The position numbers and the translations under genes are program-made. From Phytophthora hibernalis (Eukaryota > Oomycota > Peronosporomycetes > Peronosporales > Peronosporaceae), in NCBI GenBank assembly GCA_012656075.1, contig JAAKBF010000118.1, positions 166,303 through 230,302 on the forward strand: 64,000 bases of DNA, given 5' to 3'. Position 1 is the first letter of the stretch, and each line of letters starts with the position of its first letter. The notes under the pieces were generated by a model that was not told the DNA's origin, did no database searches, and was given only the letters and a program-made list of their open reading frames with translations. This document shows positions 42,391 to 52,240 of the stretch, piece after piece.

Positions 42391-42433
42391 GTGTTGTGAT
42401 GGCGCATGTACTCTTCATCGAACATGAATAAAT

Positions 42434-42947
42434 TTAACGTTTCTGGTATTACGTCGTTGTCATCGAATCTGAAGCGGAAGTACCCCGACTAACCGGTCCT
42501 GCTTCCTGGCTCTCGTGGATTAAGGAGTGCCAGGTTGAAGTGGTTGGGTATTTGGGCGATGATTGGTCGACTTTTCAACACTAATCTAACAGGGAGCTGA
42601 TTACCGTAAAGTTCGGATTCAGTAAGACACACCGATTCAATGCGACAGTGGTAAAAACTAAATTCAAATATTTTGAAATAACTTGGAAATTGTATGCATT
42701 TTCTTTTTACGATCGTAAAAAAATTAAAATTGTCCTTGAATTTTGAAAGCAAGCGACCTTTTTACGACTGTCTCATTGAATCCGAACTTTACCGTAGTTG
42801 AATAGTTGGCGTTGCCCATGTGAAGATGTGGGGGTGTCTGCTACCGTAGGGGCAGCGAAGTGCGGGCAACACCACCGAGCGCAAAAATGGAGTTTTTGGC
42901 GCGATGGCAAAAAACACTATTCCGTCTAGTTAGAAGGTCCCATTACG
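42434..42947. other. intergenic, convergent PEPCK copy 2 / GCDH, containing a MITE
   Basis: 514 bp with the TA-flanked MITE at 42604-42794; no gene. Confidence 0.6.
42602..42796. mobile_element. 191-bp Tc1/mariner-like MITE, TA-flanked
   Basis: TA at 42602-42603 and 42795-42796. The ends CCGTAAAGTTCGGATTCAGT and, inverted, CGGTAAAGTTCGGATTCAAT continue as a roughly 26-bp inverted repeat (AGACA). The AT-rich core is non-coding. Confidence 0.75.
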
Positions 42948-44806
42948 CTACGGTGCCATGCGAGGCACAAACGCAGGGAGCCCCGTGATGGCACGTCCCA
43001 GGATCAGCGCATGCACGTCGTGCGTGCCCTCGTACGTGTTGACCGCCTCCAGATTTACCACGTGGCGAATGATGTGGTACTCGTCCGAGACGCCGTTGCC
43101 ACCCAGCATATCGCGGGCGTTGCGAGCAATTTCGATGGACTTGCCGCACGAGTTGCGCTTGACCATCGAGATCAGCTCCACGGGCGCCTTGCCTTCGTCA
43201 AGTAGGCGACCGACTTGCAGGCATCCCTGCAGACCGAGCGCGATTTCCGTGCTCATATCTGCCAGCTTCTTTTGAATGAGCTGGTTGCTGCACGAAGTTC
43301 ATGGCAAAAGTTAGACCTGTAGCAGTGGCATATACAGAAATATATCCGAAGCACGTACGCAGCGAGTGGGGCACCGAACTGCGCTCGGTCGAGGGTGTAC
43401 TGGCGAGCGATGTCCATGCACGAATCTGTTACGGTGAATAAAAGAACACGGTTAGTAAACTACTTCGAAGTACCATTTTCTAGGAGAGCGTAAACTTCGC
43501 ACATGCAGCGCCCAAAGCTCCCCAGGAAATTCCGTATCGAGCACTGTTCAGGCAAGTGAAAGGGCCCTATTGTAGTTGCAGCGTTTGGACAAATGGGTTT
43601 GTTAGAAATGTGGTCGAAGACGATATTTGGTACAAGCAGAGCATACCTTGAGGCCCTTCACCTTGGGCAGCATGTTCTCCTTGGGAACTTCAACATCCTC
43701 AAGGAAGATCATGCCTGTAGCAGACGCCATCAACGTTGCCTTGCCCTCAATGTAGGGGGCGGACAGACCAGGGAAGTCCTGTAAGCATAACAAATATCGT
43801 GGTTAGTATTAAAACGATAACAAGCCACCCAGGCAATCCACACGCCTTCTCGAGGATGAAACCCCGGATATCACCCTCGTCATCCTTGGCCCAGACAAGG
43901 AACACGTCTGCGATCGGGGCGTTAGTGATCCAGTTCTTGGAACCATTGAGAATGTACGTGTCTCCCTTGAGCTTCGCACGAGTTTCCATCCTGTACACGA
44001 ACCGAGGGCAGGAAACAGTAAGAAACCCCTGCACGATACTCACACCAAAACATACTCTGATAACGTACGAGCCAGGGTCGGATCCGTGGTTCGGCTCTGT
44101 CAAACCGAAGCAGCCAATGAGTTCGCCCGTGGCAAGACGCGGGAGGTACTGCGCAAATCCACAAACAGCAGCGTTGGATGTGAGAACAAAACAGCACAAT
44201 CCTGTTTTCAGGTACTTTCCACCGACCTTCTCCTTCTGCTCTTCCGAACCGAACGTGTTGATCGGGTGCATCACCAGAGATGACTGCACGCTCATAGCTG
44301 AGCGATATGCGCTGTCCACCTGAAACACACAGCCACAAAAGTAAGCCCTCCACCACCTTCTACATTGCTCAATAGCAACAATAACGTCCGTACCTGCTCC
44401 ACGGCATTAGCAATAAGACCGTAGGACACGTAGCCCACGCCAGCACAGCCGTAGCCGTCGATCGTGGGCCCCAGGAAGCCCATCTCGCCCATTTCCTTCA
44501 TGATGGAGCGGTCGAACTTGCCCTTGCGGTTGGCCTCCACGATGCGCGGCAGTAGTTTCCCCTGGCAGTAGTCGTTGGCCGATTTCTGCGGTGCAAGTGC
44601 CAATAATTGCGTTAGAACTGCAGTCTGCGACCGTTGCTGAGACCAGCCAGACGCACCTGGATCATGGCCTCCTCGTCCGTCAACTGGCCGTCCAGCAGCA
44701 GCGGATCTCGCCAATTGAAGGCGGCGCGACCTCCGGCCATGCTGCGTGTTGCTCCAAGCACACGACGTGTCGTGGTGGACAGGGAGAGCGACTTGGCGGC
44801 CAGCAT
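42948..44806 (-). CDS. GCDH: glutaryl-CoA dehydrogenase, nine exons
   Basis: Exons: 44806-44657, 44585-44394, 44319-44227, 44148-44069, 43990-43846, 43778-43647, 43566-43503, 43425-43359, 43287-42948. All phases close; 420 aa (human 438). A mitochondrial flavoenzyme of lysine, hydroxylysine and tryptophan breakdown: glutaryl-CoA to crotonyl-CoA plus CO2. The N-terminus (MLAAKSLSLSTTTRRVLGAT) looks like a mitochondrial presequence. Family landmarks: FGLTEPNHGSDPGSMETRA, LNGSKNWITNAPIADVFLVW, ARQYTLDRAQFGAPLA, RDMLGGNGVSDEYH, and the catalytic Glu in NTYEGTHDVHALILGRAITG. Intron 5 (43845-43779) is GC-AG with an ACTAAC branch site; the others are GT-AG. No frameshift. Confidence 0.97.
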
Positions 44807-45045
44807 TGTTGCGTCGACGTTGATAATCTGGGAATGACCTGGCGGTTGATTTGGGTCCTCAGCGGTGGATGCTGATTGGCTCGTCCTATATCGTGATTGG
44901 AAGTTTGTACTGTATGCTTCTGCGGTGTACACCACGCCAACTTGAAGTTTGAGCACACGAAAAGGGCAGCGACCGCGAGGCTGAATGAAAATGAATTTGC
45001 ACCTGCCATAGCTACATTCACATGTCAACATAAGATGTGCTTCTT

Positions 45046-46693
45046 TTAGTTGCCTACTTGTTGCAGCGAAAAAAAGCTGGGTCCGTCCAAAAAGCGCAGG
45101 TCGCTGATCTCGCTAGTCTGAACGCTTACTTTCTCGCTGCGTGGTGCTTCGTGGAAACCGAAGCAGTTGTTGGCGGCTGAAAGCAGCCACTTTGATAGCT
45201 CAATGCTGGCGCTAGACGCATCAACGGATTGCACCTTTCCGCACTGCCACTGGCTTTGTATAGGCTGGCACGTTTCAAGGCACAGCGTAAGCGTCTTGAA
45301 GGCAATGACATCCGTCAATTCAAAGCGAGCTGAACCAGCGGACGCAGTTGGAAACGAGGCGAGCTCCTTGGTTAGGTCCTGCCAGCAACAAATCTTCCGT
45401 TAGTATTACGAGATATTGGCTTGCCAACAAAAATCACTATAAACGTACCGGGTTACTTGCTTTCTCCGTTTTCTTGTCCAGTACGGTCGCAACAATCTCG
45501 TACGGCCGCTTCCACCTTTCTTCATACTTGCCATTTCCTTTCGGCTTTGGAGCCGCATCGTAGCCATTCCTCTCTTCATCTCTATTGACCACATCGGTAG
45601 AATTGTCACGAGAAGAGTTCGGCCACTGGTTGTTTGAAGACGAAGGTCCGTACTTCGACAGTTCCGGTGCCTGAAAACGTTGTCCAGTCCAGTTACCGTT
45701 GCTTTCTTTGGTTTCCGAGTTGTCGTCGACATGCTGTACAACCACCTTATCCCCAGTTACTTCGTCAAAGAGGACGTGCGCTTTAGCTCTAGGATATCCA
45801 CGAGGACCAGTAATGTTGCCAATCGTGTGGCCACCTACGGACGGATCTTTTCGTGGCACTTCTTGACTCCGCAAATTGCTCGCAGACGACGATGCCTGTA
45901 AAACAGAACTTTCAGCTGCACTCGATTCTTGATTGCCATTTCGTTGCCGTCTTCCATTCCGTTGTCTTAACCGCCGGCGTCTTTTGCGCGGTTCCTTCGC
46001 ACTCTGCTCGGAACCGTTTGTTTTGCTTTCGACTCCTTTTAAGGCAGAAACAGCCCCATCCAACTTGCCTCCTTGTTGCTTTTTCGCAGCAGTTGAAGAC
46101 GCCTTGCATCCTCGAGTTTGTTTCACGGCAGGTTCAACCTCCGAATCGCTACTCGAGCTAGAGCTAGAGCTCGAACTAGAACTTTCACTGGAGCTTGAAC
46201 TGGAACTAGACTTTTCCACTCCACCGTCCCTCTTGACAACAAGTGACTTGCTTGTCTTCTTCTCCACACGCAACTTCTTGAGAGCCTCTTGAAATCTACC
46301 GACCTTCTTCTGAGGGGGTCTCTCATCCTCCTCGTTCTTCTTGTTACGCGTTTTTCGCTTGCGTTGCTTCACTTTGCTCTTCTCTTCACTCTCAGACGAC
46401 GTCTCACTGGCATCAATAACATCCTTCACGAGTGGGCACTGCACGACGATCGTGTCGTTGTCCCTCACGATGCGGATGCTCTGCGTGGGTAGCACTGGCA
46501 GCTCCTCCAGCCGCAGCTCCAGACCCTGCGGACATCTCTGACGCAGTCCGAACTCCCGCTGCAACGCGTGCGCCAAGTCGCCCACGAGCTTCGCGTCCTT
46601 CGGCACCAGATACCAGCACGACGAGAAGCCGCGCTTTCGCTGCACGTGGCGCCCTACGTCATCCGCGAACACGAGTCGCACCCGGACGTCCAT
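45046..46693 (-). CDS. COIL: coilin homologue (Cajal-body scaffold)
   Basis: Exons 46693-45449 and 45378-45046, with a 70-nt intron between; about 525 aa (human 576). The frame is open to an upstream ATG at 46762, but MDVRVRLVF at 46693 aligns with the usual coilin start. The N-terminal self-association domain reads VRLVFADDVG, SCWYLVPKDAKLVGDLAHAL and SIRIVRDNDTIVV. The middle has an acidic/Ser tract (20-odd Ser near residues 160-185) and basic NLS-like stretches (PRKRRRRLRQ). An RGYPRAK and a Gly/Asn-rich segment precede the C-terminal Tudor-like domain (LTDVIAFKTLTLCLETCQP...). Coilin is fast-evolving, so the assignment rests on the two end domains together. Confidence 0.8.
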
Positions 46694-46829
46694 CGACAAC
46701 TGATGGAGTAGCGTCTCAATTTCAATTCCGTCTTCCCATTGGCGGTTATTCATTACAACCAATGAAAGCGAAGGTGCGCACCCTGCGTCACTTCAAGAAG
46801 AGCTCATTTTGAGACCGAGATACTCGACC
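46694..46829. promoter_or_regulatory. divergent promoter, coilin / malate synthase
   Basis: Only 136 bp between start codons (67 bp if the upstream coilin ATG is used). GCTCATTTTG at 46802-46811, 19 nt before the malate synthase ATG, matches the first ten positions of the oomycete initiator. Confidence 0.5.
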
Positions 46830-49069
46830 ATGGACCGCATTAACCGATTACACGCGCAGATATTCGCCTCTGCAGCACCAACTGGCGAACGAGTTGACAT
46901 GTTCGTGTCTCCGAGAGACTCCTCCTGTCCCCAGCACGTCTACGACGCGGTGCTGTCACCTGCAGCGCTCGAGTTTGTGTCGGAATTGGCTGCTGCGTTC
47001 CAGCAAGAAGTTGGTCAGGTGAGGGGTAGAGTTTAGAGTATTATTTTGTTATTGTGAGACTGAAGTAATGAATGTTTTATAGCTGCATGCGAGGCGTCAA
47101 GCTCGACGCCTGGCGACGGAGCAGCATGACGTGATGCCGCATTTCTTGGAGGAGACGCGGGCGATTCGGGAAGATAAAACGTGGAGAGTTGATCCCCAGC
47201 CGAAGGCGCTGATGGACCGACGAGTGGATATTGGAGACGTATCTCCTGCCAATGGGGAATTCTTGCTGCGTGCGTTGAACTCGGGTGCTCAGGTGGGAGT
47301 TAAGAGGTTGTGGACACTGAATGACGTCGCTCTTAAAATGGCTCTTGTCTTATTTTGCTGTGACGTAGGGTGTGCAAGTGGATTTCGATGACGGTCACTG
47401 CCCAACGTGGAATAACACGATTCAGGGTCACTTTAATGTGCTGCAAGCTGCTCGAGGCTTGCTGGAGGTATCCGGCGAAAGGATCATGGCCGACCCAGCG
47501 CTTCTTGTCATCCGCCCGAGAGCGTGGAACATGGATGAACTGGTAGGTATCCATAGCTAAGACGACTAGTTTTGGTGTCTTAGATTTAGATGCGGGGTTA
47601 TAGCTTACTTGTGTGCGTGCTGCAGAATATGCTCGTGAATGGGCGTGTTGTGCCGGGCGCGTTGTTTGATTTTGGCATCCACCTCTTTCACAAGTAAGTG
47701 CCTATTTGCCGCTTCTTATGTCATTCTAACGATTTTCTAACTTGGTATTGCAGTGGCAAGCACCTTCGTGCGAACGGAATTGGACCATTCCTGTATCTTC
47801 CCAAGGTAACGTACACGCTCCCGAATCGGTTCAAACTATTGATGTGCTAACGTATCATCACGATTATGGTCATAACGTAGCTGGAGGGATTTACGGAAGC
47901 TGCGCTGTGGAGGAAAATCTTTGAGCACACAGAAGCGGAGCTGGGGCTGGCACATGTAAGATCAATGCCGTTTGGATTACCTGCAGAATTTTTAACGGCG
48001 AAGTCAATGCTTTAACAGGGAAGCATCAAGGCGACGGTGTTAATCGAAAACATATTCGCAGCGTTTGAGATGGATGAGATTCTCTTCGAGCTTCGACATC
48101 ACTCGTCTGGCCTAAACTGCGGCATGTGGGACTACACAGCATCGATTGTAGTCAACTTCCGGCAGCGTCCTGACTGCTTGTTGCCAGACCGCCAACAGTA
48201 CGTCTCGATGAAGTCTGATTTTCTCAGGTGAGGAGTAGTAGTACATGTTGATGTAGACCACCAGCAATGCACTGAAAATGGTTTCCTCCCGACCTAGATA
48301 CTACATGGATCTGCTGATTCATACGTGCAAGCGCCGATGTGCGCCGGCAACTACGGGAATGGTACCGTTTGTCCTGGCGGAGTTACCACCGGGACTATCG
48401 GAAGACGAGGCCATTGAAAAAGCTCGAGCAGGAAAGACGATGGAAGCTGTCGCTGGATCGGACGGCGCGCTGGTGTATGACCTTGCACTTGTGAAACCAA
48501 TTGCCGAAGTTTTCATGGTGGCTCGTGGAAACAAGCTTTCGTCTCCTCTTACGTTTGATGAAGCGCTTTTCAGTGAAAAGCTGCTTACACTCCCACGCGG
48601 GAATGTAACGCTACGATCTGTGGAGATGAATGTACGCGTAGCACTTTTGTACGTGATCCACTGGCTGTACGGTCATGGCACTGTCGTCGTGAATGGATGC
48701 GTTGAAGATTCGGCCACAGCCGAAATTTCGCGTGCTCAGTTGTGGCAGTGGGTCCACCATCAAGTGCCAATTGCTGGATGTTCGCAGCACGTCAACGCAT
48801 CGTACGTATTATTCTGGTGGCGTTGTGATATTTATCTCGTTTAACTTGTGTTGATTCAATTGTGCTGTTCCAGTCTTGTCGAGGAAATGCTTTGGAAGGT
48901 GCTGAAGGAGGAAAAACGATTCGGACGTCACCCGCCGTTCTATCTTGAAGCTGCGAGACACCTAGTCTTCTTCCTGTCGACAATGCGTTTTCCTCCGGCA
49001 TTTATCACGACGTTCCTCCAGGAACAACATGCTCTCATGAAAACTCTCGAGCTCAGTTCTTCGAAATGA
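46830..49069 (+). CDS. MLS: malate synthase, nine exons
   Basis: Exons: 46830-47018, 47083-47292, 47369-47542, 47626-47693, 47754-47805, 47881-47955, 48019-48227, 48298-48801, 48874-49069. All phases close; 558 aa. Second enzyme of the glyoxylate shunt: glyoxylate plus acetyl-CoA to malate. Family landmarks: VDFDDGHCPTWNNTIQGH, VIRPRAWNMDEL, GALFDFGIHLFHNGKHL, VLIENIFAAFEMDEILFELR and the signature HHSSGLNCGMWDYTAS, then MDLLIHTCKRRCAPATTGMV. The C-terminus is LSSSK, without a classical SKL-type peroxisomal signal. Its product feeds oxaloacetate to PEPCK, encoded 4-11 kb away. No frameshift. Confidence 0.97.
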
Positions 49070-49244
49070 TCCATACCGTCAGACAAAAGCGAATACCGTA
49101 TATGAGTTTCAACGAGCGATAAAAGGTTTGGCACTACTTTTGACATTTTGATTGATACACCGTAGAAGAGAAAAACTTATGCGAAGCTCTCCATGGATGC
49201 AGGCGAGTTTTCGACCACCTCATAACCTCTGCCTTTGAATGGGA

Positions 49245-51413
49245 TCACGTCGACATCCGGTGATTCGATTTTTCCTGTTTGGTATGTTTCACAAAACTCC
49301 TTACAACCAATTCGCGATCCAGAATTTGCTCCAGCTCCTTGTCAGTTATTCCACCGCTTTCGACACCCTTACGGATTTCCACGTCGTCCTTCAGTAGCTC
49401 CTCCAACTCCTCGTTCGTGAGCTTAGCAGTCTCTGTTGGGGTCTTATGCTGCTTGAATCCACCACGCTGAATGACAACACGCTCAAGTTTTCGCTTTTCA
49501 AATGCACGCTGAGTCATGCGGTCCTCGAAAGAGTTTTCAGTCACAAGACGATAAACGATGATTTCGTTCTTTTGACCAATTCTGTGGCAACGGTCCATGG
49601 CTTGGTTGTCCTGCTGTGGGTTCCAATCGGAGTCAAAGAAGATAACTGTGTCGGCTGCAATTAGATTGATACCGAGACCACCTGCGCGCGTCGACAGCAT
49701 GAAAACGAACACATTGTCCTCATCGTTTATAGAGTCCGATCCGGCAGACACCCTGTTGAACTTCTCCATCTGGTCGACGCGATCAGCCAGTTTCGTCGAC
49801 CCGTCCAGTCGGCAATAGCGGTAGTCTCGCATTTGGAGATAATCCTCCAGAACATCCAGCGCCCGTGTCATTTGGCTGAAGATTAGCACCTTGTGACCTT
49901 TGCGCTTGAGCTCCCGCAGCATTCGGTCTAGTATCTTCATTTTCCGGCTGTCTCCACGATCCTTTCGTCCGTGACTGGCTCACCGTTTGCTGTCAAAGGC
50001 TCGTCGAAAAGGTACGGATGCAGACAGCATTTACGGTACTGAATCATTCGATTTCTAAGGGTAGTTGTCTTGAACGCATGTTGGGCTTGGAATCGGCCGT
50101 ACTTCTCCTGCATCGCATTTGCAAGCGTTCCGTCCCGAATCATGTTGTAGTACTCCGCTGCATTGGAGTCATAGCACAGTAAACGAAAATCTCCGTCTTC
50201 GAGACCATCTCCTCCACCACGTCTCCCTTCAGACGGCGGAGGAGGAAAGGACGAAGAATTTCGTGCAACTTGGCGATCACCTCCACTTTCTTCGCACCTT
50301 GCAGCACGTCTTGCGCAGCAATCGGTTCATTTGTAGCCGTAGCAGTGGCAACAGCATCGGGTGTGAACGAAAACCAGCTCTCGAAAGTTCGAGATCATCG
50401 AAGACATCCGGCAGGATAAAATTGAGCAGCGCCCAAAGCTCTGTCAAATTGTTCTGCAACGGCGTACCAGTCAGCAGTAATCGGTTCTCTGAGCGTGCAC
50501 GCTTGAGTTCGCGCACCAACAGGCAGTCCATGTTTTTGAGTCGATGGCCCTCATCAATCACCATGTACTTCCACACGAAGCCCATATTGGAAAATGTTCT
50601 AGTATCCGCCAGCATCATCTCGTAGGATGAAATAATCACGGGGAAATCAGCGTCGTTCTTCTTCTTGCGGTTCAGTTGGTCCTTTCTCATCTGTTTTCGT
50701 TCGGCCTTCGTGCCGTGGTAAATCAGCACAGGCATGGTGGGAGCCCACTTACGGAACTCGGTCGCCCAGTTCATTAGAGTCGAGAGCGGCGCCACAATCA
50801 GGTGCGGCCCACGCACTCCGAGCGCCTTCAAATGAGCCAGCAGACCAATCACCTGGATCGTTTTACCAAGACCCATTTCATCTGCGAGGATGCCATTCAG
50901 TCCGTTCTCGAACAAGTTGCAGAGCCAGCGGATGCCTTCCAGCTGATAGTCGCGCAGAGTGCCGCCCGTGAGGAGCTTGGGCTGCTGGAACTCCTGCTTC
51001 ACCGGCTGCTGGCGCGTGTCCAGAGACGCGTCTTCCTGCACTTCCCGTAGCTTGTCCACGCCTTTCTTGCTCTTCTTCTTGGAGTCTTGTGACGCCTTTT
51101 TGGAGCGTTTGCGCTTGCCGGTGGACGTCTGTCCTGCCTCCTCCACTTGGACCTTAGACATTTCGCCAACGGTGGCGGCGCTCTCCATGTTGGAGAAGAG
51201 AAAACTGGAGTAGAGACTGGCCTTCTCCAGCAGCGAGTCCAGCTTGGCGATCTTCTCGCCCGTCACCTCCTCGGATTGCGCTTTGACGGGCGCGCTCTTG
51301 GTGGCGCGGGCCACGCGCGCCTGTCGCTCCTCCTCCTCGATCTTCTGCATGGCCACGAGGTCTGGTATGGCCTGCTGGGACGCAGCGTCGTCTGGAAATG
51401 CACTTGCGACCAT
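49245..51413 (-). CDS. HELLS: SNF2-family chromatin remodeller, LSH/DDM1 (HELLS) type
   Basis: About 720 aa. ATG 51413 (MVASAFPDDAAS) is chosen because the earlier part of the frame overlaps the divergent neighbour. The N-terminal basic region (GKRKRSKKASQDSKKKSKK) is followed by the ATPase core: LRDYQLEGIRWL, ADEMGLGKTIQVIG, VIDEGHRLKN (the DEGH box of the LSH subfamily), LLTGTPLQNNL, LSTRAGGLGINL and MDRCHRIGQ. LSH/DDM1 remodels nucleosomes and supports silencing of repeats. Three single-base frame changes: 50384-50386 (T3 for T4 on the coding strand), about 50146, and 49940-49943 (A4 for A5); conserved sequence continues across each. The subfamily call rests on DEGH and domain spacing. Confidence 0.88.
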
Positions 51414-51641
51414 CACTCTCACTTCCACGCTGTGGCGTGCGCTCCTGACGTCAAAATGCGGAATGAGTCGGTGGCCATCCGCCTTCGCGGACTTTTTTGT
51501 GTTGGCGCCAAAAGACCGACCATCAATTGGATGAAAAACTGCATTTCCGACCAATGAAACCAATGTGTAGCCATGTCGTTGAGCCGTTTCGGCCGTTATC
51601 AGAGACCGAAGTGTTGCTCTGTGCATCAGTCGGAGCAGAGC
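51414..51641. promoter_or_regulatory. divergent promoter, HELLS / small membrane protein
   Basis: 228 bp between the chosen start codons; must hold both promoters. Confidence 0.45.
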
Positions 51642-52086
51642 ATGGCGAAGCTGCTACTTCTCGCGACTGCCGGGTGTTCATTGCTCGTAGCGGAGACAGC
51701 CAGCGTTGACTACCAGAAGCCACGGATCAACCGAAAAGATGCCCAAGTTGAAGTGACCAAGCGGATAGCTGCCGGCAAATGGGATCAGGCACACGTAGAC
51801 TTGACTGCAATCGATGCCAGCATTCTTCCAGACTACTGGGTACGTTGGGCTTACGCATTGCACTGGAACGATGCAATCTAACTGAGCAATTGTCGTTTGG
51901 TGACAGGAGCCCCGCATCGCAGTACTCTTTCAAGTGGATCCACGAGTGCCGACGAACGGAGCGGAGCCGCCCGAACAGCTCGTGAAGGTGACCGACCGCA
52001 AGCACAAGTTCCCGATATTTGCCACCATTTGCTCCATCTGCTTTCTGGCCACTGTCATCACACTACTTATCGTCTGCACAAGTTGA
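51642..52086 (+). CDS. small membrane protein with signal peptide and C-terminal TM helix
   Basis: Exons 51642-51839 and 51907-52086 (intron 67 nt), 125 aa. MAKLLLLATAGCSLLVAETA is a good signal peptide. A short hydrophilic domain (about 80 aa) includes DYQKPRINRKDAQ and, across the junction, LPDYWEPRIAVLFQVDPRVP. The chain ends in FPIFATICSICFLATVITLL plus five residues, so it should be a type I or tail-inserted endomembrane protein with almost no cytosolic part. I do not recognise a family. The frame is open 69 nt upstream of this ATG, but the signal peptide decides the start. Confidence 0.8.
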
Positions 52087-52240
52087 AAGTACAAAGAAAC
52101 GTTTGCTCAGAAAACCAAGACTTGCCTGATGGGCTGCCTTTTGAGTCTGCACTTGGGGTGGTTACTACCGGTACTCACCAGCTATGGATACGCTTTGCGT
52201 TGTTAATTCATCGCTGCTCTTTGTGTGTTACTCAAATCCC

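Larger units (their letters stand above)
40490..42433. repeat. right arm of 1,944-bp inverted duplication (PEPCK)
   Basis: Mirror image of 35926-37869 with a 2,620-bp loop between the arms. It ends downstream right after GAATAAAT and upstream at GTGTAAGTTTC. Confidence 0.95.

Noticed and set aside
46120..46215. Possible regulatory repeat of GAGCTAGAGCTCGAACT-like units
   Set aside because: It is the codon run for the poly-Ser tract of coilin.
51642..52086. RXLR or Crinkler effector
   Set aside because: No RXLR, dEER or LFLAK after the signal peptide, and a C-terminal TM helix.
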